Below are positions 17,467 through 26,101 of a DNA stretch of 64,000 nt, piece after piece (positions within the stretch are counted from its first letter, which is position 1; each line of letters begins with the position of its first letter). Made by a program: the position numbers and the translations under genes. The notes beneath the pieces are model-generated. The model made no database searches. It worked only from the letters and a program-made list of their open reading frames with translations, and was not told where the DNA came from. The DNA lies in contig NZ_BHVZ01000014.1 of NCBI RefSeq assembly GCF_003865035.1, positions 124,001 to 188,000 of the forward strand, given 5' to 3'. The stretch comes from Anaerotignum faecicola (lineage in GTDB: Bacteria > Bacillota > Clostridia > Lachnospirales > Anaerotignaceae).

Positions 17467-17910
17467 ATGGAAAAGGTCTGGGTACTCCTTCTGGTGGGGT
17501 ATCTGATGATGATAAGGACGGCAGAGAGGCGGAACGCCGCGGGTGCTGTCCTTTGCTTTTTGGAGGGGGCTTATCTGGCAATGCTCTGCTTTGCGGTTTT
17601 GCCGCCTGCCATGGGTGCGGCGCGGTTCTGGGGTGCGGCAGGCTGTGCGGCGGCAGGCTGCGGAACGGGATTTCTGGCAGAGAAATATCTTCCGTGGGAT
17701 GTGCTTTTGCGGCGCGCGCTGTTTCTTTTTCTGACGGCGGCGGTCTGCTTCTCATGGGAGATTCCCGTATTTCCGCTGGCATTTCTGGGCGGCGTGGGGC
17801 TGTATCATGCCTCGGCAGGCATTTTGCCTGAGCCTGTTTCCATACGAAACGCACTTTTCAGCGTAGGCGGCTTTCTTGCGGGAGTATTTCTCTTTTCGCC
17901 GCTATTGTAG
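17467..17910 (+). CDS. Small integral membrane protein of unknown function
   Basis: This 147-residue, strongly hydrophobic protein has about four or five membrane helices and is rich in Ala, Gly, Phe and Cys (GCAAAGCGTGF). GGGGTGATTTT precedes ATG 17467. I do not recognise the family. It lies 63 bases after the chromate transporter pair and before the glycogen phosphorylase promoter, so it may be the last gene of the prmC-prfA-chr segment. GC content is a little higher than its neighbours. It could be a spacer gene of little conservation. Confidence 0.6.
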   Translation: MEKVWVLLLVGYLMMIRTAERRNAAGAVLCFLEGAYLAMLCFAVLPPAMGAARFWGAAGCAAAGCGTGFLAEKYLPWDVLLRRALFLFLTAAVCFSWEIPVFPLAFLGGVGLYHASAGILPEPVSIRNALFSVGGFLAGVFLFSPLL

Positions 17911-17927
17911 CAGGAAAAAGGGGAAAT

Positions 17928-17956
17928 TTGCCAAGCTTTCTTTTTTTTGGTATGAT
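17928..17956 (+). promoter_or_regulatory. Promoter of glycogen phosphorylase
   Basis: TTGCCA (17928-17933), 17 bases including an eight-T run, TATGAT (17951-17956). The leader is about 70 bases with TTAAGGGGG before ATG 18032. Confidence 0.7.
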
Positions 17957-18031
17957 GAAAAGGAAAATGTACAGAATAGCATACAAAACAAAATTTTTGT
18001 AGAAATAGAGAAAACCTTAAGGGGGTTTATT

Positions 18032-20473
18032 ATGGAACGAATTGAAAAAAAGGAATTGAAGAAGCTCATTCGGGAAAATGTAAAAACACTGTACCGCAAA
18101 ACACTGGAAAATGCATCGCCTGAGGAGCTGTATCAGGCGGCGGTGTTTGCTGTGCGCGATGTGATTACCGATAAATGGATGAAAACCCATGATGAATATT
18201 ATGAAAGGGATGCAAAGGTGGTTTATTACCTCTCCATGGAATTTTTGATGGGGCGTTTCTTTGGCAATGCACTGATCAATCTGGAAATGTTCGATGAGGT
18301 GAAGGAGGTCTTTGCGGAGCTGGGCATTGATTACAATATGGTGGAGGAGGCGGAGCCCGACCCCGGCCTTGGCAACGGCGGTCTTGGCAGATTGGCGGCC
18401 TGCTTTCTGGAATCCCTTTCCACGCTTTCCCTGCCGGCTTACGGCTGTGGGATTCGCTATCATTACGGCATCTTTGAGCAGCGGATTGAAAACGGCTATC
18501 AGGTTGAGGTGCCGGATAACTGGCTGGAAAACGGCGACCCTTGGGGCATTAAACGGAACGAATATGCCGTTGAGGTCAAATTCGGCGGCAATGTGCGCGC
18601 GGTGGGAAAGGGCAACGGCGAATATCGCTTTGTGCAGGAAAATTATCAGTCTGTAACGGCAATCCCGTATGATTATCCGGTGATCGGGTATGGCAATAAT
18701 ACTGTAAATACCCTGCGCCTATGGGAGGCAAAGCCCAAAACAAGACTGGATTTGAAATCCTTCAATGAGGGCAATTATCAGAAGGCGGCGGAGGAGGAGC
18801 TGCTTGCCAATACGCTGACGGATGTGCTGTATCCTGCGGATGAGCATATACAAGGGAAGGAGCTGCGTCTGCGTCAGCAGTATTTCTTCATTTCCGCAAC
18901 GGTACAGCGTGTCATTGCGCGCTTTAAGAAAAAGCATACCGATTTCAACGAGCTGCCCGATAAGGTGGCATTTCAGCTGAATGATACCCACCCCAGCATG
19001 GCGGTGGCGGAGCTGATGCGTGTGCTGGTAGATGAAAATGATTTGCCTTGGGATCAGGCATGGGATATTACAAGAAGGGTCTGTGCATATACCAATCACA
19101 CGATTATGTCCGAAGCGTTGGAAAAATGGCCGATGGAATTATTCAGCCGCCTGCTCCCTCGTATTTATCAGATTGTGGAGGAAATCAACCGCCGTTTCGT
19201 TCTGGAGCTGACGGAAAAATATGGGAACAATCCCGATAAAATCAGAAAAATGGCAATCATTGCAGATGGGCAGATTCGCATGGCATTCCTGGCAATCGTC
19301 GGGAGTCATTCTGTCAACGGGGTAGCGGCACTGCATACGGAAATTCTGAAAAAGCAGGAGCTGCATAATTTTTATGAGTTGTATCCCGAAAAATTCAATA
19401 ACAAAACAAACGGCATTACCCAGAGAAGATGGCTGCTCCATGCCAACCCGAAGCTGGCAGAGCTGATTACGGAAACCATCGGCAAGGACTGGATCACCAA
19501 TCTGGATGAGCTGAAAAAGCTGGTGCCTTATGCAGAGGATGCCGCCTTCCGCAGCCGATTTACGGCAATCAAGAAGGAAAACAAAATTGCATTGGCGCAA
19601 TATATTAAGGAAACAAAGGGGATTGATATCAATCCTGATTCCATTTTTGATATTCAGGTGAAGCGTCTGCATGAATACAAAAGACAGCTGTTGAATATCC
19701 TGCATGTCATTGGGCTGTATAACCAGCTGAAGATGAACCCCGGACTGGATTTGGTACCCAGAACCTTTATTTTCGGGGCAAAGGCGGCGGCAGGCTACCA
19801 TAGAGCGAAGCTCATCATCAAGCTGATTAACGCTGTTGCGGATGTGGTGAATAACGACCCGACCATCCATGGCAGGATTAAGGTGGTATTTATGGAAAAC
19901 TACCGTGTTTCTCTGGCAGAAAAGATGATTCCGGCAGCAGATGTCAGCGAGCAGATTTCGACTGCGGGCAAGGAGGCCTCCGGTACGGGCAATATGAAGT
20001 TTATGCTGAACGGTGCGCTGACAATCGGCACGATGGATGGTGCAAATGTGGAAATTTGCGAGGAGGTCGGCAGAGACAATATCTTTATCTTCGGCATGAG
20101 CGCGGCAGAGGTGCAGCAGAAGACACAGGAGGGATATGATCCATGGATGGTCTATAACATGAATCAGGAGGTGCGGATGGCACTGACAAGCCTGATTGAC
20201 GGCACATTTGACCCGGATACCAATCTGTTCCGCGAGCTGTACGATGCACTGCTGAACGGCTGCGGCGGCAGAGCGGATGAATACTTCGTTCTGGAGGATT
20301 ACGCCGATTATGCGCGCGCACAGTGGGACATCGACAGAGCCTACCGCGATGAGGAAAAATGGGTGCGGATGGCAATTCTTAATACGGCAGAGAGCGGCAA
20401 ATTTTCTTCTGACCGTACCATTCGCCAGTATGCCGATGAAATCTGGCAGCTGCCTTCGGTAGAGATTGTTTAA
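18032..20473 (+). CDS. glgP: Glycogen/starch/alpha-glucan phosphorylase
   Basis: This 813-residue family 35 glycosyltransferase frees glucose 1-phosphate from alpha-1,4-glucans using phosphate. PLP-binding lysine is K656 within GTGNMKFMLNG. The active-site signature ends in GTMDGANVEI. Also visible are the N-terminal phosphorylase segment VYYLSMEFLMGR, the glycine loop GNGGLGRLAACFLES and VKRLHEYKRQ. ATG 18032 follows TTAAGGGGG; the frame is open further up but crosses the promoter. No other glycogen gene is near, so the gene stands alone under its own promoter. Confidence 0.97.
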   Translation: MERIEKKELKKLIRENVKTLYRKTLENASPEELYQAAVFAVRDVITDKWMKTHDEYYERDAKVVYYLSMEFLMGRFFGNALINLEMFDEVKEVFAELGIDYNMVEEAEPDPGLGNGGLGRLAACFLESLSTLSLPAYGCGIRYHYGIFEQRIENGYQVEVPDNWLENGDPWGIKRNEYAVEVKFGGNVRAVGKGNGEYRFVQENYQSVTAIPYDYPVIGYGNNTVNTLRLWEAKPKTRLDLKSFNEGNYQKAAEEELLANTLTDVLYPADEHIQGKELRLRQQYFFISATVQRVIARFKKKHTDFNELPDKVAFQLNDTHPSMAVAELMRVLVDENDLPWDQAWDITRRVCAYTNHTIMSEALEKWPMELFSRLLPRIYQIVEEINRRFVLELTEKYGNNPDKIRKMAIIADGQIRMAFLAIVGSHSVNGVAALHTEILKKQELHNFYELYPEKFNNKTNGITQRRWLLHANPKLAELITETIGKDWITNLDELKKLVPYAEDAAFRSRFTAIKKENKIALAQYIKETKGIDINPDSIFDIQVKRLHEYKRQLLNILHVIGLYNQLKMNPGLDLVPRTFIFGAKAAAGYHRAKLIIKLINAVADVVNNDPTIHGRIKVVFMENYRVSLAEKMIPAADVSEQISTAGKEASGTGNMKFMLNGALTIGTMDGANVEICEEVGRDNIFIFGMSAAEVQQKTQEGYDPWMVYNMNQEVRMALTSLIDGTFDPDTNLFRELYDALLNGCGGRADEYFVLEDYADYARAQWDIDRAYRDEEKWVRMAILNTAESGKFSSDRTIRQYADEIWQLPSVEIV

Positions 20474-20514
20474 AATGAAGCGGCTTTTGACGAAAGGAAA
20501 CAAGGGGAAAGGAA

Positions 20515-20543
20515 TTGACATTTTCCACGATTCCATGTAGAAT
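20515..20543 (+). promoter_or_regulatory. tRNA-Arg promoter
   Basis: TTGACA (20515-20520), 17 bases, TAGAAT (20538-20543), about 30 bases before the tRNA 5' end. Confidence 0.85.
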
Positions 20544-20572
20544 AGAAAAACGGGCTGGAACACAGCCCTTAC

Positions 20573-20645
20573 GCACCCGTAGCTCAGGGGATAGAGCGTT
20601 CGGCTCCGGACCGAAAGGCCGCAGGTTCGAATCCTGTCGGGTGCA
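20573..20645 (+). tRNA. tRNA-Arg (anticodon CCG)
   Basis: A full cloverleaf is visible. The acceptor GCACCCG pairs with CGGGTGC, the D arm is GCTC/GAGC, and the anticodon stem TTCGG/CCGAA surrounds loop CTCCGGA with anticodon CCG. The T arm is CAGG-TTCGAAT-CCTG, and the discriminator base is A. No CCA is encoded. It reads CGG arginine codons. A terminator follows directly. Confidence 0.97.
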
Positions 20646-20648
20646 GCA

Positions 20649-20681
20649 AAGAAGCCTTGATTTTTCAGGGCTTCTTTTTTT
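20649..20681 (+). terminator. Terminator of tRNA-Arg
   Basis: AGAAGCC (20650-20656) pairs with GGCTTCT (20669-20675), with an inner TGA/TCA extension over a TTTT loop, then a T-run. Confidence 0.88.
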
Positions 20682-20784
20682 ATGCGATTCGCTTTAACAC
20701 AGAATTTGCCCGAAGCAGCTGAGGACTGAGCAGACAGAGAGATGGGAAGCGGTTCTTCGGCAGGAGAAATAAATCATGAGGCAT

Positions 20785-20837
20785 AAAAAGAACCCCGTTT
20801 GCCGGACGAAAGCCGTTCAGCAAATGGGGTTTTGTTT
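20785..20837. terminator. Terminator of the oxoamine synthase gene
   Basis: AACCCCGTTTGC (20791-20802) pairs with GCAAATGGGGTT (20820-20831) with one G-T position. On the minus strand CTTTTT follows, and on the plus strand TTTGTTTTT follows, so it can work both ways. The 140 bases before it (20682-20784) show no gene. Confidence 0.8.
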
Positions 20838-21953
20838 TTATCTGATTAAGTCAAGTGCCTTCGCACATTCCTCCAGTGCATCCACAACCTTGTCCAAATC
20901 CTCCTTGGTGTGGTCTGCGGAAAGGATGGTGCGCAGGCGTGCGGTTCCTCTAGGCACCATGGGGAATTGCAGAGCCTGTGCATAAACGCCTCGTTCATAC
21001 ATCATTTCACTGAGCTTCTGCGCCTTTTCAGCATCGCCGACGATAATCGGGATAACGGGTGTGACGGATGTGCCGATATTCAAGCCGAGCTTGCTCAGGC
21101 GGTCGGCGAAGTAATTGCGGTTTTCCCACAGCTTATCTACCAGTGCCGTATTTTCCATGACCAAATCTACAGCCTTTGCTGCCGCCGCTGTCAGGCAGGG
21201 AGCCATGGGGGAAGCGGTGAAGATAAAGCTTCTTGCCTTGGGACGCAGTGCTTCGATGAACTCCTTCGGGCCTGCCACAAAGCCGCCTGCGGAGCCAAAT
21301 GCCTTGGAGAGAGAGCCTGTTTCAATGATGATGCGGTCGCGCAGACCGAAATGGTCTACCGTACCTCTGCCGGCAGGACCCATTACGCCATCCCCATGGG
21401 CATCATCTACCACCAAGAGAGCATTATATTGATCTGCCAAATCTGCCATTTCCGGAAGGGGTGCAAGGTCGCCGTCCATGCTGAATACGCCGTCTGTGAT
21501 GATGAGCCGTTTGCCTTCGACAGGCTCCTGCAGCAGCTCTTCCAGATGTGCCATATCCATGTGGCGGAACACCTTTATTTTCGCGCCGGATAAGCGACAG
21601 CCGTCAATGATGGAGCCATGGTTCAGCTCATCGCTGTAGATAAAATCACCCTTGCCGACCAGCTGTGGAATCAGACCGGAGTTTGCGGTTACGCCGCAGT
21701 TGAATACCAGTGTTGCCTCCACGCCCTTGAATTTTGCCAGCTTTTCCTCCAGCTCATCATGCACGGGATAATTGCCGCAGATGTTTCTGCTTGCGGTTGT
21801 GGCAACGCCGTATTTTTCCAAAGCCTCCTTTGCGGCAGCAACAACGGCAGGATGGTTGGCTAAGCCAAGATAGTTGTTGGAGGCCATATTGATGACCTCA
21901 CGTCCATCCAGGATAATGCGTCCGCCCTGTGGGCTGTATAATGTTCTGTACAT
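20838..21953 (-). CDS. Alpha-oxoamine synthase (glycine C-acetyltransferase / BioF-like)
   Basis: This 371-residue PLP enzyme of the aminotransferase class II group condenses an amino acid with an acyl-CoA. The lysine that binds PLP is K217 (ETGSLSKAFGSAGG). The aspartate that holds the pyridine nitrogen is in VVDDAHGDGVMG (183-186), and SNNYLGL lies at 25-31. It could be 2-amino-3-ketobutyrate CoA ligase or 8-amino-7-oxononanoate synthase. No tdh or other biotin gene is near to decide. Relative to both families about 20 N-terminal residues are missing, and a TAG seven codons upstream rules out a longer start. Confidence 0.85.
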   Translation of the reverse strand: MYRTLYSPQGGRIILDGREVINMASNNYLGLANHPAVVAAAKEALEKYGVATTASRNICGNYPVHDELEEKLAKFKGVEATLVFNCGVTANSGLIPQLVGKGDFIYSDELNHGSIIDGCRLSGAKIKVFRHMDMAHLEELLQEPVEGKRLIITDGVFSMDGDLAPLPEMADLADQYNALLVVDDAHGDGVMGPAGRGTVDHFGLRDRIIIETGSLSKAFGSAGGFVAGPKEFIEALRPKARSFIFTASPMAPCLTAAAAKAVDLVMENTALVDKLWENRNYFADRLSKLGLNIGTSVTPVIPIIVGDAEKAQKLSEMMYERGVYAQALQFPMVPRGTARLRTILSADHTKEDLDKVVDALEECAKALDLIR

Positions 21954-22108
21954 AAAAATACCCTCTTTTCTATCAGTGCTGTATAGTGATTGCTTTTATC
22001 ATACTACACAGAGACCGAAAGGGGAAGATTTATAAAATACAGTTCGGTCTGCATAAAATGAAAAAATGTTCAGCGGATTTTTGGGAGCATTCCTGCATAA
22101 AAGGGGAA

Positions 22109-22136
22109 CGGCACCTTCTTGGGGGAGAAGGTGCCG
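22109..22136. repeat. Perfect 11-bp inverted repeat
   Basis: CGGCACCTTCT (22109-22119) and AGAAGGTGCCG (22126-22136) are perfectly complementary around a six-base loop. No T-run follows, so it is not an ordinary terminator. Confidence 0.85.
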
Positions 22137-22144
22137 CGTAAGGG

Positions 22145-22208
22145 TTGTCATTGCTACGCAAAAAAACGATAAAGGGGGTGCTTTTTTACGCTTGGGAAGC
22201 AATGACAA
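22145..22208. repeat. Inverted repeat with 44-base loop
   Basis: TTGTCATTGC (22145-22154) and GCAATGACAA (22199-22208) are perfect complements. The loop carries two A/T-runs. With the previous hairpin it forms a compact two-stem unit resembling a dispersed palindromic element. Confidence 0.8.
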
Positions 22209-22290
22209 GAAGAGATGAAAAGTTTGATTCAAAATAGCTTGAAGTTAGGAGAAAAACCTCAAACTACAGAAGCAAGCATATTTAAAATAC

Positions 22291-22327
22291 AAGAACGGAA
22301 AAAAAGATTTGCCGTTCTCGTTTTTTC
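22291..22327 (+). terminator. Intrinsic terminator in the gap
   Basis: AGAACGG (22292-22298) pairs with CCGTTCT (22312-22318), followed by CGTTTTTT. No plus-strand gene lies just before it. This suggests either an unannotated RNA or a stop for transcription passing through the repeat unit. Confidence 0.7.
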
Positions 22328-22488
22328 TTATATACATCATACATGATTTTCAACCAAATATCAATAAAAAAATGCAATCAAACCCATAGATTTTTTAAAG
22401 GCTGTATGCAAAGTACGAAGAACAGCAGAAAAGGATTGTAAATTGTACATATTTTTGTTAATATAAAAAGAAGAAGGGGGGAACCCGT

Positions 22489-22881
22489 ATGAAAACACAG
22501 GAATCTATGGAAAATTATCTGGAAACGATTTATGTTTTAAATCAGAAAACAGGCTTTGTGCGCTCGGTGGATGTTGCGCTGGAAATGGGCTTCAGTAAGC
22601 CCAGCATTTCCAATGCCATGAAAAAGCTGAAGGCAGAGGGCTATGTGCAGATAGAGGATAAGGGTCGTATCGTGCTGACAGAAAAGGGCAAGGCACTGGC
22701 AGAGGGCACCTATGAAAAGCATTGTGTGATTTCCCATCTGCTGATGGATATTGGGGTAAGCAAGGAAACGGCCTTGGCAGATGCCTGCCGCATGGAGCAT
22801 ATCCTGAGCGAGGAAACCTTTGACTGCATGAAGGCGCACCATAGAAAATGGCATGAGCTGAATCCGGATATGAAGGAATGA
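22489..22881 (+). CDS. DtxR/MntR-family metal-dependent regulator
   Basis: This 130-residue protein has an N-terminal winged helix (ESMENYLETIYVLNQ, then VALEMGFSKPSISNAMKKL). A helical metal-binding and dimer domain follows, with the typical H/C/E ligands (EKHCVISHLL, ADACRMEHILSEET). Length and lack of an SH3-like domain match MntR, which represses manganese uptake. It may instead sense iron. No transporter gene lies beside it. GAAGGGGGGAACCC precedes the ATG. Confidence 0.9.
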   Translation: MKTQESMENYLETIYVLNQKTGFVRSVDVALEMGFSKPSISNAMKKLKAEGYVQIEDKGRIVLTEKGKALAEGTYEKHCVISHLLMDIGVSKETALADACRMEHILSEETFDCMKAHHRKWHELNPDMKE

Positions 22882-22901
22882 TTTCTGCGATCAGGCAAAA
22901 T

Positions 22902-22934
22902 AAAAAGCATACACATTTGTGTATGCTTTTTTTG
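22902..22934. terminator. Bidirectional terminator between the MntR-like gene and argF
   Basis: AGCATACACA (22906-22915) and TGTGTATGCT (22918-22927) form a perfect stem with a two-base loop. A-run and T-run flank it, so it stops both the rightward regulator and the leftward arginine operon. Confidence 0.88.
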
Positions 22935-22953
22935 TTTGCCTTAAGCAAGCCGC

Positions 22954-23859
22954 TTAACCAAGCAGCTTTACAAGAACTGCCTTCTGTGCATGCAGTCTGT
23001 TTTCCGCTTCGTCGAAAATTTCGTTTGCATGCGCCTCGAAAACCTCTGTTGTGATTTCCTGTTCGCGATAAGCAGGCAGACAGTGCAGCACCATAGCGTC
23101 TGCCTTTGCAACACCCATCAGCTCCTTATTTACCTGATAGCCTGCAAATGCCTTTTCTCTGATTTTCTTTTCCTCCTCCTGTCCCATGGAGGTCCAGCAG
23201 TCTGTGATGACAACATCGGCATCCTTTGCGGCTGTCATGGGGGCATCTGTGATGGAGAACCTATCGGGATACTGCGCTGCAAAATCCATTACCATAGGGT
23301 CGGGACGATAGCCCTCGGGGCAGGCAATCTGTACGTTCATGCCTGTTTTCAGACCGCCGACGATGAGGGAGTTTGCCATGTTGTTGCCGTCACCGATATA
23401 GCACATGGTCAGTCCTTCCAGCTTGCCCTTGTGTTCGCGGATGGTCAGCAGGTCTGCCATAACCTGACAGGGGTGACACAGGTCTGTCAGCCCATTGATG
23501 ATGGGAATGGAGCCGTATTCGGCAAGCATTTCCACTTCCTTCTGCTCGAAGGTACGAATCATAATCCCATCCAGCATACGGCTCATCACACGAGCGGTAT
23601 CCTGTGTCGGTTCGCCTCTGCCAATCTGGGAATCCCTTGCACTGATAAACAGCGCATGGCCACCCAGCTGATACATCCCTGTTTCAAAGGAAATACGGGT
23701 ACGGGTGGAGGATTTTTCAAAAATCATACCCAGTGTTTTGCCCTTCAGGAAATGATGCTCCTTGCCTTCCTTGACATACTGCTTCATGGTTGCTGCCAAA
23801 TCAAGCAGTTCATAAATTTCCTCTGTTGTGCAGTCCAACAGCTTCAAAAAATGTTTCAT
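22954..23859 (-). CDS. argF: Ornithine carbamoyltransferase
   Basis: This 301-residue enzyme joins carbamoyl phosphate to ornithine to give citrulline. The carbamoyl phosphate site FEKSSTRTRISFE is near residue 50, and the ornithine site with its catalytic cysteine is HCLPAYR near residue 265. It is the last gene of the minus-strand arginine operon argC-J-B-D-F, ending at a terminator. Being with the biosynthetic genes favours an anabolic role. The 98-base space to argD is larger than between the other members. Confidence 0.96.
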   Translation of the reverse strand: MKHFLKLLDCTTEEIYELLDLAATMKQYVKEGKEHHFLKGKTLGMIFEKSSTRTRISFETGMYQLGGHALFISARDSQIGRGEPTQDTARVMSRMLDGIMIRTFEQKEVEMLAEYGSIPIINGLTDLCHPCQVMADLLTIREHKGKLEGLTMCYIGDGNNMANSLIVGGLKTGMNVQIACPEGYRPDPMVMDFAAQYPDRFSITDAPMTAAKDADVVITDCWTSMGQEEEKKIREKAFAGYQVNKELMGVAKADAMVLHCLPAYREQEITTEVFEAHANEIFDEAENRLHAQKAVLVKLLG

Positions 23860-23957
23860 AGTTGTTCCTCTCTTTCCGAGGGACGCTGTCCCTTCCCAAC
23901 CCCTGTCGGGTTTTTCTGTCAGTGATAGGTATCATTATACCCTATTTATGTTTGAAA

Positions 23958-25130
23958 TCAAAGTGCCGCAAGCGTGTTTTTCAAAATGGAAAGCCCTTTT
24001 TCCAGCTCTGTCTGTGCAATATTCAGAGGGGGGAGCAGACGCATTTTGTGCTTTGCGGTCAGCACCAGAAGTCCGTTTTCCATCAGCGCCGTCACCACAG
24101 GCTTTACGTCAATATCCAGCTCAATGCCGAGCATCATGCCCATGCCTGCAACGCTTGTTACATGGGGCATTTTTTCGATTTCCTCACGCATGTGCCTGCC
24201 CTTTGCGGTTACGTTCTGCAGGAAGGTATCATCCATGCGGTTCAGCACCTCAACCGCACCGGCGCAGACAACGGGGTTGCCGCCGAAGGTAGAGCCGTGG
24301 TCGCCGGGAATCAGGGTATCCTGTGTTTTTTCACCGAACAGCACCGCACCGATCGGCAGACCGCCGCCCAGACCCTTTGCGGAGGATACTAAATCGGGCT
24401 GAATTCCGAACTGCTGATAGCTGTAGAAGGTGCCTGTTCTGCCGACACCTGTCTGTACCTCGTCTACGATAAAGAGAATATCCTTTTCCTGACAGGCCGC
24501 ATAAACTGCCTGCACATATTCCTTCTCCAAAGGCATAACGCCGCCTTCACCCTGCACCAGCTCCATCATAACGGCGCAGACATCGTCTGTCAGCTTGGAG
24601 ATGGTATCTTCTGTGTCATTTGCCTTTGCGAACACAAAGCCCTCCACAAAGGGGAAGAAGAAGTTGTGATATACGTTCTGTCCTGTTGCGGAAAGTGCCG
24701 CCATGGTTCTGCCATGGAAGGAGTTTTCCAGAGCGACAATTTTACTTCTGCCCTCACCGTATTTCTGGAAGGAGTATTTTCTTGCCGCCTTAATTACGCC
24801 TTCGTTTGCCTCTGCGCCGCTGTTGCCGAAGAATACCTTTTTCATGCCGCTTTTTTCGCAGAGTAGCTTTGCTGCCAGAACGCAGGGCTCTGTATAATAC
24901 AGGTTGGAGATATGCTGTAATTTATTCAGCTGTGCCGTGACTGCCGCAACCCAGCCTTCATCCGCGAAGCCGAGGGAATTTACTCCGATGCCGCTGGTGA
25001 AGTCAATATAGGATTTGCCGGCAGGGTCATAGCAGATTGCACCCTTGCCGTGGTCGATTGCCACATTGTATCGCCCATAGGTGTGCATGACATAGGTGTC
25101 ATCCAGTTTTTTAATATCTTCAAAGCTCAT
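23958..25130 (-). CDS. argD: Acetylornithine aminotransferase
   Basis: This 390-residue class III PLP aminotransferase converts N-acetylglutamate 5-semialdehyde to N-acetylornithine. Motifs include NSGAEANEGVIKAARKY, FIVDEVQTGVGRTG and the PLP lysine in SSAKGLGGGLPIGA. The start is ATG 25130 behind AAGAAGGA. An ATG ten codons earlier lacks a ribosome site. It is the fourth gene of the operon, directly after argB. Confidence 0.96.
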   Translation of the reverse strand: MSFEDIKKLDDTYVMHTYGRYNVAIDHGKGAICYDPAGKSYIDFTSGIGVNSLGFADEGWVAAVTAQLNKLQHISNLYYTEPCVLAAKLLCEKSGMKKVFFGNSGAEANEGVIKAARKYSFQKYGEGRSKIVALENSFHGRTMAALSATGQNVYHNFFFPFVEGFVFAKANDTEDTISKLTDDVCAVMMELVQGEGGVMPLEKEYVQAVYAACQEKDILFIVDEVQTGVGRTGTFYSYQQFGIQPDLVSSAKGLGGGLPIGAVLFGEKTQDTLIPGDHGSTFGGNPVVCAGAVEVLNRMDDTFLQNVTAKGRHMREEIEKMPHVTSVAGMGMMLGIELDIDVKPVVTALMENGLLVLTAKHKMRLLPPLNIAQTELEKGLSILKNTLAAL

Positions 25131-25166
25131 TGAAATTCCTTCTTTCCGTGCTTTTTCCATGCTTTT

Positions 25167-26027
25167 TTATTTTGTAAACATTGTGCCGATCCCTTCATCG
25201 GAGAACATTTCGATGAGGATGGAATGTTCGATTCTGCCGTCAATCATAACGGCCTTCTTTACACCTGCCTTGATTGCGGCCTCCAGACCCTTGATTTTGG
25301 GAATCATGCCGCCGCTGATAATCCCTCTTTCCATCAGAGTGGGAATATCGTCCATGGTGACAGTGGAAATCAGAGAATCGGGATCATCCACATCCTGCAA
25401 AAGCCCACGGATATCGGTCAGCGTGATGATGTTTTCTGCCTGCAGGGCTGTTGCGATTTCTGCGGCGGCAGTGTCGGCATTGATGTTGTATACATTGCCG
25501 TCTAAATCTGTGCCGACGGTCGCGATAACGGGGATATAGCCGTTCGCAATGGCATTTTCAATGGGTTCTGTGTTGATGTGGGTGATATCGCCGACATAGC
25601 CGTAATCGCCCTCCAGCTTTTTCGCCTGAATCATGCCTGCATCAATGCCGCACATGCCGATTGCCGTGCCGCCCAGCTGTTCAATCAGGGAAACCAGATC
25701 CTTGTTGGTTTTGCCGGAAAGCACCATTTGCACGATTTCAATGGTTTCCTCATCCGTATACCGCAGACCATTCACAAATCTGGAGGGGATATCCAGACGC
25801 TCCAGCATGCTGCTGATTTCGGGGCCGCCGCCATGCACCAGAACGATGTTGATGCCGACCAGCTTCAGCAGGATAATGTCGCTCATGACAGCTTTTTTCA
25901 GCAGGGGGTGAATCATGGCGTTGCCGCCGTATTTTACAACAACTGTTTTTCCGTTGTATTTTTGGATATAAGGCAGGGCGGCTGTTAGCACCTTCGCCTT
26001 TACGCTGTTTATATTCATATCTTCCAT
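25167..26027 (-). CDS. argB: N-acetylglutamate kinase
   Basis: This 286-residue amino-acid kinase phosphorylates N-acetylglutamate. It has the N-terminal VVVKYGGNAM, the glycine loop LVHGGGPEISSML, and later INADTAAAEIATAL and IPKIKGLEAAIKAGV. AAAGGAGAAAGG precedes ATG 26027. Some members are inhibited by arginine through an extra N-terminal helix. A short N-terminal helix (NSVKAKVLTAALPYIQKY) is present here, so feedback inhibition is possible. Confidence 0.96.
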   Translation of the reverse strand: MEDMNINSVKAKVLTAALPYIQKYNGKTVVVKYGGNAMIHPLLKKAVMSDIILLKLVGINIVLVHGGGPEISSMLERLDIPSRFVNGLRYTDEETIEIVQMVLSGKTNKDLVSLIEQLGGTAIGMCGIDAGMIQAKKLEGDYGYVGDITHINTEPIENAIANGYIPVIATVGTDLDGNVYNINADTAAAEIATALQAENIITLTDIRGLLQDVDDPDSLISTVTMDDIPTLMERGIISGGMIPKIKGLEAAIKAGVKKAVMIDGRIEHSILIEMFSDEGIGTMFTK

Positions 26028-26101
26028 TACCTTTCTCCTTTGCTTTTCTTGAGGGCTTCATTCAAGCAGGGTGTGGGATGGAATCCCACGGTTTTATGGT
26101 A

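Larger units (their letters stand above)
21954..22488. other. 535-base gap with structured repeats, no convincing gene
   Basis: This gap separates the oxoamine synthase from the MntR-like gene. It contains two strong inverted repeats and a terminator (listed separately). The only longer frame is a 77-codon one on minus that simply crosses both repeats and has no ribosome site, so it is not called. A small RNA between about 22080 and 22327 is possible but not proved. Confidence 0.6.

Noticed and set aside
21999..22232. 77-codon minus frame in the 535-base gap
   Set aside because: It simply crosses the two inverted repeats, has no ribosome site and does not resemble a protein family.
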